Shown here: positions 7,043 through 16,837 of the stretch, one piece after another
How positions within the stretch are numbered: the stretch's first letter is position 1
How the letters are laid out: every line of letters begins with the position of its first letter
Origin: CAZCZU01 sp964503475
Lineage (GTDB): Bacteria > Pseudomonadota > Zetaproteobacteria > Mariprofundales > Mariprofundaceae
Assembly: GCA_964503475.1 (NCBI GenBank)
Contig: CAZCZU010000001.1
Span: 69,523-133,522, forward strand
Direction of reading: 5' to 3'
Length of the DNA stretch: 64,000 nucleotides
Notes under the pieces: generated by a model
Told to the model about the DNA's origin: nothing
Databases searched by the model: none
What the model saw: the letters and a program-made list of their open reading frames with translations, nothing else
Translations under genes and position numbers: made by a program

Positions 7043-8256
7043 TGCATATGCTCATACCCGATCACATTGCTGCCAGGGTGCGCGAGATGGCTGCATCCGG
7101 ACGCACACTGAACTGCTACCTCTACGACACCGCTCCGATGCGCAAAAAACTGACCCATCTGAAAGCGATCATGCCCAAAGGTGTGGAGATTTTTTACGCC
7201 ATGAAGGCCAATCCGCATCCCGCTTTTCTGGCTGCAGCCCTGGAAGGCAGTGCCGAAGGCATCGAGATTGCCAGCCTTGGCGAAGCGGAGAAGGCGGTGG
7301 CCGCCGGTTTCTCGCCCGACCGGCTGATCTACACCGGCCCCGGAAAATCGCCGGAGGAGCTCAGCTGGAGCGTCGATCACGGGGTGCGTACCGTGCACAT
7401 CGAATCGCTCACCGAAGCGCACCGGCTCAATGCCATCGCCGCGGAGCGGGGCACATCGCAGGATGTGCTGCTGCGCATCAATGCCGATTTCGACATTCAC
7501 GAAGCGCAGACCACCTTCTCGGGCGGCAGCAAGAAATTCGGGGTCGACGAAGAGAAACTCGACGCGGTCCTGCCGCAGATTCTCGCCCTGCCGAACCTCC
7601 ATTTCCGCGGCCTGCACGTCTATGCAGCCAGCGGCGTGCTCAATGTCGACGACCTGCTGAAGAACTGTCAGCTGGTCTTCGACATGACCCGCCGTATCGA
7701 ATCCGAATTCGACGGCGTCACCTGCGACATCATCGATTTCGGCGGCGGCTTTGGTGTCGATTATCTGGAGACGGGCGCCGATTTCGATCCGGATGCCTAT
7801 GCAGCGCGCCTGGAGGCCATGATCGACGACTATGGTTTCGATGGCCGCCATTTCGTGCTGGAGCTGGGCCGTTACCTGGCTGCCGACTCCGGCTTCTTCT
7901 GCAGCCAGATCCTCGATATCAAGGATTCGCGCGGCAAGAAGCAGGTGGTCTGTGCCGGCGGCATCAACCATTTCCGCCGCCCGGCGGCGCTCGCCATCAA
8001 TCATCCGATGGCGATCGTGCCGATGCATCACCCGGCCATGTTTGCCCGGCAGGAGAGTGTGCGCAAGGAGCGGGTCTACTTCGGCGGGCCGCTGTGCACG
8101 GGGGCCGACAAGCTGGCCAACGATGTCTACATCGAGGCGGCCGATGTCGGCGATATTGCCGTATTCGGGCTCGCCGGCGCCTACGGCCTGACCATGTCGA
8201 ACCAGGAGTTCCTGAGCCATGCCCGCCCGGCGGAGATTGTCGTCGAAGGCACGTAA
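7042..8256 (+). CDS. Alanine-racemase-fold PLP decarboxylase, LysA-related
   Basis: 404-residue fold type III PLP decarboxylase. YAMKANPH (about 53-60) carries the PLP lysine; DFGGGFGVDY (about 233-242) is the phosphate-binding glycine loop; LELGRYLAADSGFF (about 273-286) replaces the LysA EPGR motif; and GPLCTGADKLA replaces the GPxCESxD motif that grips diaminopimelate in classical LysA. The closing motif AYGLTMSNQEFLSHARPAE resembles BtrK/PvsE-type and exosortase-associated decarboxylases. Its place between dapC and dapD argues for diaminopimelate decarboxylation, while the motifs point to a different subfamily. I leave the symbol blank for that reason. Start ATG 7042 overlaps the dapC stop; ATG 7048 is an alternative. 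Confidence 0.8.
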   Translation: MHMLIPDHIAARVREMAASGRTLNCYLYDTAPMRKKLTHLKAIMPKGVEIFYAMKANPHPAFLAAALEGSAEGIEIASLGEAEKAVAAGFSPDRLIYTGPGKSPEELSWSVDHGVRTVHIESLTEAHRLNAIAAERGTSQDVLLRINADFDIHEAQTTFSGGSKKFGVDEEKLDAVLPQILALPNLHFRGLHVYAASGVLNVDDLLKNCQLVFDMTRRIESEFDGVTCDIIDFGGGFGVDYLETGADFDPDAYAARLEAMIDDYGFDGRHFVLELGRYLAADSGFFCSQILDIKDSRGKKQVVCAGGINHFRRPAALAINHPMAIVPMHHPAMFARQESVRKERVYFGGPLCTGADKLANDVYIEAADVGDIAVFGLAGAYGLTMSNQEFLSHARPAEIVVEGT

Positions 8257-8307
8257 GGCGTCAGAAGTGAGGTGCTGGACGGAAATGCATGCTGCATCTC
8301 CCATTTA

Positions 8308-8328
8308 ACATCTCACATCTCACATCAT
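8308..8328. repeat. Heptamer tandem repeat (ACATCTC)3 upstream of dapD
   Basis: ACATCTC at 8308 and 8315, then the altered unit ACATCAT at 8322. It lies in the 114-bp gap between the decarboxylase and dapD. Same period as the arrays at 1931 and 2101 but a different unit. Confidence 0.65.
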
Positions 8329-8370
8329 TTTCAGTTAGGTTTCGTCACAGATATTGAAACGGAGAGAGCA

Positions 8371-9192
<822 letters not shown>

Positions 9193-9209
9193 CGGGGCTT
9201 TTCTGATCC

Positions 9210-9231
9210 GCGAAAGGCTCCTGCCTTTCGC
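9210..9231 (+). terminator. Hairpin after dapD, possible terminator
   Basis: GCGAAAGG (9210-9217), six-base loop, CCTTTCGC (9224-9231), followed by TCTTTCAC, a poor T tract. It could end the argH-dapD operon or stabilise its 3' end. Confidence 0.5.
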
Positions 9232-9258
9232 TCTTTCACACTTCGCAAAATAAGATTT

Positions 9259-9311
9259 TGCTACGTTCACGGGCCGGCTATATGCCGGCCCGCTGTGTAT
9301 CCATGCACGAG
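9259..9311. repeat. 53-bp partial inverted copy of the ilvC-side repeat
   Basis: The reverse complement of the first about 52 bp of the 258-bp units (2348 and 2627). The first 39 bp match exactly, including the GGGCCGGC/GCCGGCCC hairpin; the remainder has one substitution and one inserted base. It lies between dapD and the next lipoprotein gene. Confidence 0.85.
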
Positions 9312-9423
9312 GAGGGGAGGCTTGTTGCGCTCAGGGTGCCATGCCAACGCAGCGCATGCCCGCGATTGACCCCGGCGACCAAATGGTCGATGTTGTTCCT
9401 GACCAATCCACGGGAGGACCGGC

Positions 9424-9963
9424 ATGGGATATCCACTCAGGCTTCTGGTTTCGTTACTGCTTTTGCTGCTGGCCGCCTGCGCCACAAACCCGCAGGCCAG
9501 CCACCTGACACCCGAACAGCGTCATCGTACGGCTGTCCATGACATGCTTCTCGCCTCGCCCATCCCCGACCTGTTGATCGGTGGTATCGAAAAGGGCTTC
9601 AAAAAGCATGCGACTACACCCCGGAAAAAGGCCCTGTTCGAGTGCGCCTCTGCCAAACTCTCGCGAGGCGACATTGCCGAGACCTATACGGATACGGCCG
9701 TGCCCCTGTTCAGCGAAGCGGAAGCCGTCAAGCTGACCCGATACATGAAGAGTAGGGCAGGCAAGCGGGGAGCGGCCCACTTTCTCGCCGAAAAACTCGG
9801 ACGACCCAACCCCTATCCATCGTTGAATGACGAAGAGAAGAAGGCATACGGCCTTGAGACGCTCGCGCTCTGGCTGAAGACACCGATCATCATGAAGGAT
9901 GAACGGGCCAAGGCGGACATGAAGGTGCTGCTGGTGCAAAAGCTGGCCTCGTGTAAACAGTAG
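9424..9963 (+). CDS. Lipoprotein, 179 aa, unknown family
   Basis: Starts at ATG 9424 after GGGAGGACCGGC. The signal is very hydrophobic (LVSLLLLLLAAC) with lipobox LAAC, Cys19 lipidated; the next residues ATN do not carry an inner-membrane retention Asp. The mature part is helical and basic, with FECASAKLSRGDIAET and AVKLTRYMKSRAGKRGA; two other cysteines (in FECAS and LASCKQ at the very end) could form a disulfide. The layout (short helices, conserved-looking Phe/Leu pattern) recalls DUF2059-type proteins but I cannot confirm it. Monocistronic, ending at a strong terminator. Confidence 0.7.
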   Translation: MGYPLRLLVSLLLLLLAACATNPQASHLTPEQRHRTAVHDMLLASPIPDLLIGGIEKGFKKHATTPRKKALFECASAKLSRGDIAETYTDTAVPLFSEAEAVKLTRYMKSRAGKRGAAHFLAEKLGRPNPYPSLNDEEKKAYGLETLALWLKTPIIMKDERAKADMKVLLVQKLASCKQ

Positions 9964-9984
9964 GGTCGACAGCCCACACAGCAT

Positions 9985-10012
9985 AAAAAAGGCGGCCCGA
10001 AGGCCGCCTTTT
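9985..10012. terminator. Bidirectional terminator between convergent genes
   Basis: AAGGCGGCC, loop CGAA, GGCCGCCTT (9989-10010), with an A run before and TTTT after. It serves the rightward lipoprotein gene and the leftward cytochrome gene. Confidence 0.9.
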
Positions 10013-10043
10013 CATTGCATCGGTCCGAACGGCCGACGAAAGA

Positions 10044-10367
10044 TTACTTCAGCTCGCTCTCGATCCAGGAACGAACCTCAGCCTTCTTGGCATCGTCCAG
10101 CTTGCGGTACTTCTTCAGCTGGGCAGCCATCAGGCCCTTCTTGCTGGCGAAAGCCGCAACCTTCGGCTCCAGCTCGGCATCGGAGTTCAGGAAGGCGAAC
10201 AGATCGTCAACCGAACCGTAGGCCGCAACAACCTTCTCGAAAGCCGGGCCAACCTTGTCCTTGTGGCCAGCGTGGCAGCTGGCGCAGAACGGCTTGGCCG
10301 AAGCGGTAGCGGCCATGCCGCCAAAAGCAAATGCTGCTGCTGCAGCAATCATCATAGTCTTCTTCAT
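10044..10367 (-). CDS. Small periplasmic monohaem cytochrome c
   Basis: 107 residues with a Sec signal peptide (MKKTMMIAAAAAFAFGGMAATASA, cleavage before KPF). The haem site CASCH follows at about residues 28-32, at the mature N-terminus as in class I cytochromes of the c551/c553 type. The likely distal Met is in KKGLMAAQLKKYR (about 76-88). The C-terminal helix KKAEVRSWIESEL is the usual class I ending. Start ATG 10367 has GGGAGTGAG upstream. It probably shuttles electrons in the periplasm; no oxidase or reductase genes are next to it. The upstream 219 bp contain no gene. Confidence 0.9.
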   Translation of the reverse strand: MKKTMMIAAAAAFAFGGMAATASAKPFCASCHAGHKDKVGPAFEKVVAAYGSVDDLFAFLNSDAELEPKVAAFASKKGLMAAQLKKYRKLDDAKKAEVRSWIESELK

Positions 10368-10586
10368 ATACTCACTCCCAGTGGTAAATATAAGCGCCTG
10401 CTAATGCAAAGCCGGAAGATTTTAAAGACGGCAGGGACAAAATGAAGGGGGGATTATTCCTCCTTTTCCGACAATCGCCTGTCGCATTTGGCTCCCGCTT
10501 TCAGCCGGGAAACGGCATGAAACGCATCCATGCATTCGTTCTGTACGCCCGGGCAATGGCAGGCGTGCGTGGCCTGCGCAGATGCC

Positions 10587-12398
10587 CTAGTAGGGCAGTT
10601 CGCTGTAGGCATAAACCTGGGCCGGATCGTTCAGGCGCACATAGTCACGCAGCGGTGCCAACAACGCACGCACATGGTCGCCAAAGCCGGCCTGCTGCAG
10701 CAGCGCACCGACAACACCCGATCCTTTCGCCTCACCGAACAGATCCTCCATGAGCATGGCGGTGAAACCCTGTTTCGGCTCCAGCTTCACGGTGCGGAAA
10801 TCATCGGAAACGCCGGCCCGCCCGGCAGCTGAGGCGATCGCCTCCTTCAGGCCACCCAGCCGATCGACCAGCCCGATCCGCCTGGCATCCAGGCCGCTCC
10901 AGACCCGGCCCTGGGCAATCTTGTCCACATCGGCCACTCGCATCTTTCGCCCTTCCGCCACATGCTTGAGGAACTGGCGGTAGATGTGGTCGACCCCCAG
11001 CTGGAAGATGCGCGCCACCTCCGGGTCCAGCGGGCGATCGGCACGCATGGCACCGGCCACCTTCGTCGTGCCCAGGCCATCGGTATGGATACCCAGAGCA
11101 TCCATGCCACGGTGCAGTGTCGAATAGATGCCGAACACGCCCAGCGAACCGGTCAGTGTCGTCGGTGCGGCCCAGATCTCATCGGCGGCCGAGGCGATCC
11201 AGTAACCGCCGGAGGCGGCCACGCCGCCCATCGACACCACGACCGGCTTGCCGGCAGCCCGTACCCGCTCCACCTCCTTGCGGATCACCTCGGAAGCCAG
11301 GGCACTGCCCCCCGGACTGTCGATGCGCATGACGACCGCCTTGATGCGCGCATCCTCGCGCGCCTTACGCAGCAGATCGGCGACCGTATCGCCACCGATG
11401 GTACCGCTCGGCTGCTGGCCATCGAGTACCGGGCCGCTGGCGGTAATAATGGCAATGCGGTTCGGGCTATCCGGCTGGCGCAGGCGCGCAGCGGACAGGC
11501 GTACATACTGCTTGAAATCGAGCTCCGGCGGACGTTTCGATCCCTGCCAGTGCACCTGGTCGGCCAGCCAGGCATCCACCTGATGACGATCCATCAGGGC
11601 ATCGACGACATGTTCGCTTTTCAACAGTGCTGCCATGTCACCTTCGTGGCCGGCCAGAAACTGGGCCGGTGCATCGAGCAGCTGCTGCAGGCGGGCCGGC
11701 TTGATGCCGCGCATCCGTTCGATATCGCTTTTGTAGGCCTGCCAGAGCACATCCATCCAGGCACGGTTGGCCTTGCGTGCCGCATCCGACATCGAATCAC
11801 GCATCAGGGGCTCGGCGGCCGACTTGTACTCGCCGGCCCGGAAGACCGTCACCTCCACCTTCAGCTTGTCGAGCATGCTCCTGAAATAGTTGCGATAGAC
11901 GGCAAAGCCCTGCATCGAAACCAGGCCCATCGGATGCAGAAACACCTTATCCGCTGCCGCTGCAAGATAGTACTGGCTCTGGCTATACCCTTCGCCATAG
12001 GCGATCACCGGCTTGCCGCTGCTTTTAAACGCTTCGATAGCCCGGCCCAGGCGCTGCAAGGTGGCCAGCGAAGCATGCGACATCTGCTCAAGATCGAGTC
12101 GCACCGCCAGGATACGCGGATCGTCATGCGCCAGCGTCAACGCATCCTCGATATCGCTGATCCGCGTCTGATGTGCGGAGGGGAGGGCGAGCGGAAAGGC
12201 GGCCGGATCGGGACGCTCGATCTGTTCCACCAGTTTGCCATCGGGCTCGATCAGCAGAACCGCCTGCTCCGGCAGCTCGGGTCTGGCCAGCAGGAATGCA
12301 CTGATAAACACCAGCAGCATCAGAATAAAAACCAGATTGGTCAGCACCAGTCGCAAGCGATCCAGCCCCTGCATGAAAGCTCTGAAAAAGCCGCGCAT
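10587..12398 (-). CDS. sppA: Signal peptide peptidase SppA, long (67K) form
   Basis: Membrane-anchored serine protease that degrades cleaved signal peptides. 603 residues from ATG 12398, preceded by GGAGGTGAAC; an in-frame start 51 nt upstream lacks such a site. TM helix about 17-38 (LRLVLTNLVFILMLLVFISA). Two tandem S49 domains: the first holds the catalytic Lys region (about 180-220, FRAGEYKSAAEPL), the second the serine nucleophile in MGGVAASGGYWIA (about 388-400). SPGGSALASEVI precedes it. This is the E. coli-type duplicated form, not the short archaeal/Bacillus form. Divergent from uppP with 170 bp between. Confidence 0.95.
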   Translation of the reverse strand: MRGFFRAFMQGLDRLRLVLTNLVFILMLLVFISAFLLARPELPEQAVLLIEPDGKLVEQIERPDPAAFPLALPSAHQTRISDIEDALTLAHDDPRILAVRLDLEQMSHASLATLQRLGRAIEAFKSSGKPVIAYGEGYSQSQYYLAAAADKVFLHPMGLVSMQGFAVYRNYFRSMLDKLKVEVTVFRAGEYKSAAEPLMRDSMSDAARKANRAWMDVLWQAYKSDIERMRGIKPARLQQLLDAPAQFLAGHEGDMAALLKSEHVVDALMDRHQVDAWLADQVHWQGSKRPPELDFKQYVRLSAARLRQPDSPNRIAIITASGPVLDGQQPSGTIGGDTVADLLRKAREDARIKAVVMRIDSPGGSALASEVIRKEVERVRAAGKPVVVSMGGVAASGGYWIASAADEIWAAPTTLTGSLGVFGIYSTLHRGMDALGIHTDGLGTTKVAGAMRADRPLDPEVARIFQLGVDHIYRQFLKHVAEGRKMRVADVDKIAQGRVWSGLDARRIGLVDRLGGLKEAIASAAGRAGVSDDFRTVKLEPKQGFTAMLMEDLFGEAKGSGVVGALLQQAGFGDHVRALLAPLRDYVRLNDPAQVYAYSELPY

Positions 12399-12568
12399 GT
12401 TCACCTCCGTCGCTGCAGCTGCAACGTCAGGGGGTGTTATGACATACACGGGACAGCGATGCCAGTGATCGCATCACAATCTCCGCGTGATATGTCTCCG
12501 TTTCGCCGATATGGTTGCCGGCAGTCGGCGACTTCCGATGTTCGGCGACGACCAAAGGAGCACGCTGC

Positions 12569-13336
12569 ATGGATATTGTGCAATCCATTATTCTGGGCCT
12601 CATCGAGGGCATCACCGAATTTCTGCCCATCTCATCCACCGGCCATCTGATTGTGGCCAGCGACTGGCTGGGCCTGCCGCAGAGCGAGGATAACAAGGCC
12701 TTCGAGGTGATCATCCAGCTGGCCGCCATCCTGGCCGTCACGGCCAACTACCGCGACAAGTTCACCCTGAAGGCGCTGGAACTGTGGCAGAAGGTGGTGC
12801 TGGCCTTCATTCCGGTCGGGATCGTCGGTCTGCTGCTGCACAAGCAGATCAAGGCCCTCTTCTCGGTCGAGATCGTAGCCGCCATGTTCATCGTCGGCGG
12901 TGTCATTTTCCTGATCGTTGAATTCCTGCAGCGCGGCAAGAGCCAGCCGGTCACCCGCCTGGAAGATGTCAGTTACAGGCAGGCCCTGTGGATCGGCATC
13001 GCCCAGGTCTTTGCCCTGATCCCGGGTACCAGCCGGGCCGGTGCTTCGATTATCGGCGCGATGCTGGTCGGGCTGGATCGCAAGACGAGTGCCGAGTTCT
13101 CCTTTCTGCTGGCGCTGCCGGTGATGCTGGCGGCCAGCGGCTTCGATCTGCTCAAACATTACCAGGATTTTGCCGGCAGCGACTGGCTGACACTGGCTGC
13201 CGGCTTCATCACCGCCTTTATCGCCGCCTTTGTCACCATGAAGCTGCTGCTCGGATTCCTGCAACGCTTTACCTTTGTCGCCTTCGGCGTCTATCGCATC
13301 CTCTTCGGCGCGCTGCTGCTCTGGGTCGCTCTCTGA
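12569..13336 (+). CDS. uppP: Undecaprenyl-diphosphatase (BacA type)
   Basis: Recycles the lipid carrier for peptidoglycan and other envelope polymers by removing a phosphate from undecaprenyl diphosphate on the periplasmic face. 255 residues, about eight membrane helices. Signature motifs: GLIEGITEFLPISSTGH (about residues 8-24, the Glu-rich motif) and LIPGTSRAGASIIGAMLVGL (about 150-169, with PGxSRSG-like catalytic loop). Start ATG 12569, after CAAAGGAGCACGCTGC. The lgt start overlaps its stop (TGATG), so the two envelope genes are translationally coupled. Confidence 0.96.
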   Translation: MDIVQSIILGLIEGITEFLPISSTGHLIVASDWLGLPQSEDNKAFEVIIQLAAILAVTANYRDKFTLKALELWQKVVLAFIPVGIVGLLLHKQIKALFSVEIVAAMFIVGGVIFLIVEFLQRGKSQPVTRLEDVSYRQALWIGIAQVFALIPGTSRAGASIIGAMLVGLDRKTSAEFSFLLALPVMLAASGFDLLKHYQDFAGSDWLTLAAGFITAFIAAFVTMKLLLGFLQRFTFVAFGVYRILFGALLLWVAL

Positions 13337-14133
13337 TGCTGCACTGGCCGAACATCGATCCCGTTGCCCTGCAGCTGGGGCCGGTCGCCATTCACTGGTA
13401 CGGCCTGATGTATGTAGCCGGTTTCCTGCTCACTTGGTGGCTGGTGCGCAAACAGCTGGTCGATGCCGGCATCTGGGAGACCCGCATCGATGCCGAACAC
13501 TACGAAGGGCTGTTCACCGCCCTGATCCTCGGCGTGGTACTCGGCGGACGCATCGCCTATGTACTCTTCTACAACTTCGGCTATTACCTGCATCACCCGA
13601 TCGAGGTGTTCTACATCTGGCAGGGCGGCATGTCGTTCCATGGCGGCATGGTGGGGCCGCTGCTCGCCGGCTGGTGGTACTGCCGCCGCCACGATCTGCC
13701 GTTCATGGCCCTTGCCGACCGTTTCTTTACCGTGGCCCCGCTGGGCCTTGCCCTCGGCCGCATCGGCAATTTCATCAATGGCGAGCTGTGGGGCAGGGTG
13801 ACCGATGTGCCGTGGGGCATGATTTTTCCGCAGGCGGGGCCGGAGCCGCGTCACCCAAGCCAGCTCTACGAGATGACCCTGGAAGGGTTCGTTCTCTTCG
13901 CCCTGCTCTGGCTGACGCGCAACAGGCAGTGGCCGGAAGGGATGCGCGTGGCCCTGTTTCTCTGCGGCTATGCCGTGGCGCGTATTATTTGCGAGAATTT
14001 CCGTCAGCCCGATGAACAGCTCGGCTTTCTTTTCGGCGGCATCACCATGGGCATGCTCCTCTCTTCATTGATGCTGGCCGCCGGGATCGGCATGGCCCTC
14101 TATCTGTACCGTAAAAGCCATAAGCCGCAATGA
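13336..14133 (+). CDS. lgt: Prolipoprotein diacylglyceryl transferase
   Basis: First enzyme of lipoprotein maturation, moving diacylglycerol from phosphatidylglycerol to the lipobox cysteine. 265 residues with seven predicted membrane helices. SFHGGMVG (about 99-106) holds the essential His; the Lgt signature GRIGNFINGELWGR (about 138-151) follows, and HPSQLYE (about 174-180) is the third conserved block. Start ATG 13336 shares bases with the uppP stop. The substrate lipoproteins in this window (at least five lipobox proteins) depend on it. Confidence 0.96.
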   Translation: MLHWPNIDPVALQLGPVAIHWYGLMYVAGFLLTWWLVRKQLVDAGIWETRIDAEHYEGLFTALILGVVLGGRIAYVLFYNFGYYLHHPIEVFYIWQGGMSFHGGMVGPLLAGWWYCRRHDLPFMALADRFFTVAPLGLALGRIGNFINGELWGRVTDVPWGMIFPQAGPEPRHPSQLYEMTLEGFVLFALLWLTRNRQWPEGMRVALFLCGYAVARIICENFRQPDEQLGFLFGGITMGMLLSSLMLAAGIGMALYLYRKSHKPQ

Positions 14134-14327
14134 CTCCGGCGATACCACTGTGATTCCGGTTACAGCCATTTACGGCCCGGTCTGATCTGCTCTCGCCTCG
14201 CTGCGACGGGGCAGTTGCCAAGGATGCGCGGGCAAGGGCGAAACCGTGTTTTGCCCCGGCGTGGCTGATTTTGGCACGATGCCAATCATCGGCATCTCCC
14301 TAAGCAGGGCAAGGATGGGGAACTCTC

Positions 14328-16820
14328 ATGATTTTTCGTTTATTTCGCAAAGAGTGGGTCGTTGCGCTTCTGCTGGCAGCCCTGTTTCTGGCCGTTTCAC
14401 AAACAGCTCTCTTCGCCCGCATGGATGGCTGGCTGTTCAGTTTCGGCCAGCAGCTGGTCCGTACAGCCGACAAGCCGCTGGCCAATGTCGCCATCATCGA
14501 TATCGACAAGGCGAGCCATGACCACTTCGGCGGCAAACAATTCTCCCTGACCTATGCCCTGGAGAAGTTGCTGGAGGCCGAGCCGCAGGCGATCGGCATT
14601 CTGATGCCGCTGGCGGAGCCGGACGGAAAGCCGGCGCTTGAAGCCCTGGATAATCTGGCCACGGAAACCGCCGCGATGAAGCTGTCGCAGAAAGAGATCG
14701 CCGCCATCACCCGCTTGATCGAGAACGAGAAACGGCATCTGGACAGCAACCAGCGGATTGCCTATGCCATCCGCAAATCCGGCCTCGTCACCCTGGCCAT
14801 GCATGATCGTACCGCCGCCGCCTCGCTGCCGCTTGCCTTTACCCCGCAGCCGGACAGCACCATGCAAAAGCTGTACCGCAGGCTTGCCCCGCTGCATGCA
14901 TCACGCCTGACCATTCTCGACAACTTTGCCCGACCCGACCCGATGTTTGCCGATGCGGCACGCAATACCGGCTGGCTTTCGTTGCCGGTCGATTATGATG
15001 GCCGCAGCCGCAGTTTCGAACTGGTGCACACCGACCATGCCGGACACGCCATCGGCAGCATGCCGCTGCTGCTCAGCATGGCGAAAAGTGCTGACGATGA
15101 TGCCATCAGCATCGAACCCGGCTTGGTCAAACAGGGTGGCCGAAGCGTGAAAACCGACCCGTTCTGGCGCGCCTTCATCCGCCTCTATTACGAGAACGAT
15201 TCGCTGGCGCTTCCCCGCCATATTGCCCTGGGCACCCTGCTCGACAAGGATTTCAAGGCATCGTCCATGAACGGGAAAGTGGTGTTGATCGCCGATGAGT
15301 CGATGCTGCGGCCGGTTCAGCAGGTGGCCGGTGGTCATGAGCTGGCGGTCGCCGATTTTGTCGCCATCGCCACGGCCAACATGCTCAACGATGACCTGTT
15401 CACCCGCACCGCCACGACCACCTGGCTGGAGTTGCTGCTGTTCGTTGCGGCCGCACTGGTCCTGGCACTGGCCATTCCGCGGCTGCACTACGGTGTTGGC
15501 CTCGGCCTGGCCCTGCTGCTGATTCTGCTGCTGGCCGGCAGCACCGAGTACCTGCTGCTGACCAAACAGCTGTGGCTGAAAACGGCTCTTCCGATCAGCC
15601 TACTGCTGATCGGCATGCTGATCCTCGGGCTGCGTCGTCTCTATGCTGCCCAGGCTAAAACCCATCAGCATGAAGTGGCCCACACCCTGCGCCAGCTGGG
15701 CCTGGCCTATCAGGAGCAGAACAAACTCGACCTGGCATTCGAGGCCTTCCAGAAGCTGCCGCCCCAGCCCGCCAACCTCGAAGCACTCTACAACCTGGCC
15801 CTCGATTTCGAACGCCGCCGACGCTACGAGCGGGCTGTCGCCGCCTATCAGCACATCCTGCACCATGACGGTAATTTCAAGGATGTCATTGCCCGCAAAC
15901 TGAATGCCGAGAAGATGGAGCGTTCGCTCTCCATGAACAGCGGCCAGTTCACCGCCAGTATTCTCCTGATGCCGGACGAGAACGGCCTGAAGCCGCAACT
16001 GGGCCGCTATGAGGTGGAGAAGGAGCTGGGCCGCGGCGTCATGGGTGCCGTCTATCTCGGCCGCGATCCGAAAATCGACCGCACCGTGGCCATCAAGACC
16101 CTGGCACTGTCGCAGGAGTTCGAGGCCGAGGAGCTGCAGGAGGTGGAGAACCGCTTCTTCCACGAAGCCGCCGCCGCCGGACGCCTCAACCATCCGAATA
16201 TCGTCACCATCTACGATGCAGGCGAAGAGCACGACCTTGCCTATATCGCCATGGAATTTATCGAAGGACAGCCGCTCAGCGATTATGTACAGCCCAAGAA
16301 GCTGCTAGCGGTGGAAACGGTACTGAATATTGTCGCCCAGGTGGCCGGCGGCCTCGATTACGCCTACAAGCAGGGGGTCGTGCACCGCGACATCAAGCCG
16401 GGCAACATCATGTACAACGACAAGAGTGGTCTGGTGAAGATTGCCGATTTCGGTATTGCCCGCATCACCTCATCCAGCCGCACCAAGACCGGTGCCATTC
16501 TCGGCACCCCCTCGTACATGTCGCCGGAGCAGATCAGCAGCCAGAAGGTGGATGGACGCTCGGATATCTTCTCGCTCGGCTCCACCCTGTACACGCTGCT
16601 CACCGGCAAGAAGGCCTTCAGCGCCGACTCGATCGCCGCCCTGAGCTACCAGATCACCTCCGAGAAACATCCGGATCCGACCAAGCTGCGTGAAGGCCTG
16701 CCGAACTGCGTTAAAAACATTCTCGACAAGGCACTGCAGAAAGACCCGGACAACCGCTATCAGGATGGCATGGCGATGCGCCGGGCCATTCTGCGTTGCC
16801 TCAAGAATATGGAGTCATAG
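14328..16820 (+). CDS. CHASE2-TPR-Ser/Thr protein kinase
   Basis: 830-residue sensor kinase. One N-terminal TM helix (about 10-30) is followed by a large extracytoplasmic CHASE2 domain (about 35-355, with ANVAIIDIDKASHDHFGG near its start and NGKVVLIADESM near its end), then three TM helices (about 365-440), a TPR region (about 450-530), and a C-terminal Hanks-type kinase domain (about 557-825). Kinase motifs: glycine loop GRGVMGAVYLG, Lys in VAIKTLAL, catalytic HRDIKPGN (about 686), DFGIAR (about 707), GTPSYMSPEQ. All catalytic residues are present, so it should be active. Kinase at the C-terminus of a CHASE2 receptor is a less usual order. Stand-alone gene; the ligand and substrates are unknown. 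Confidence 0.92.
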   Translation: MIFRLFRKEWVVALLLAALFLAVSQTALFARMDGWLFSFGQQLVRTADKPLANVAIIDIDKASHDHFGGKQFSLTYALEKLLEAEPQAIGILMPLAEPDGKPALEALDNLATETAAMKLSQKEIAAITRLIENEKRHLDSNQRIAYAIRKSGLVTLAMHDRTAAASLPLAFTPQPDSTMQKLYRRLAPLHASRLTILDNFARPDPMFADAARNTGWLSLPVDYDGRSRSFELVHTDHAGHAIGSMPLLLSMAKSADDDAISIEPGLVKQGGRSVKTDPFWRAFIRLYYENDSLALPRHIALGTLLDKDFKASSMNGKVVLIADESMLRPVQQVAGGHELAVADFVAIATANMLNDDLFTRTATTTWLELLLFVAAALVLALAIPRLHYGVGLGLALLLILLLAGSTEYLLLTKQLWLKTALPISLLLIGMLILGLRRLYAAQAKTHQHEVAHTLRQLGLAYQEQNKLDLAFEAFQKLPPQPANLEALYNLALDFERRRRYERAVAAYQHILHHDGNFKDVIARKLNAEKMERSLSMNSGQFTASILLMPDENGLKPQLGRYEVEKELGRGVMGAVYLGRDPKIDRTVAIKTLALSQEFEAEELQEVENRFFHEAAAAGRLNHPNIVTIYDAGEEHDLAYIAMEFIEGQPLSDYVQPKKLLAVETVLNIVAQVAGGLDYAYKQGVVHRDIKPGNIMYNDKSGLVKIADFGIARITSSSRTKTGAILGTPSYMSPEQISSQKVDGRSDIFSLGSTLYTLLTGKKAFSADSIAALSYQITSEKHPDPTKLREGLPNCVKNILDKALQKDPDNRYQDGMAMRRAILRCLKNMES

Positions 16821-16837
16821 GGAAGAGGGAGGCCTGT

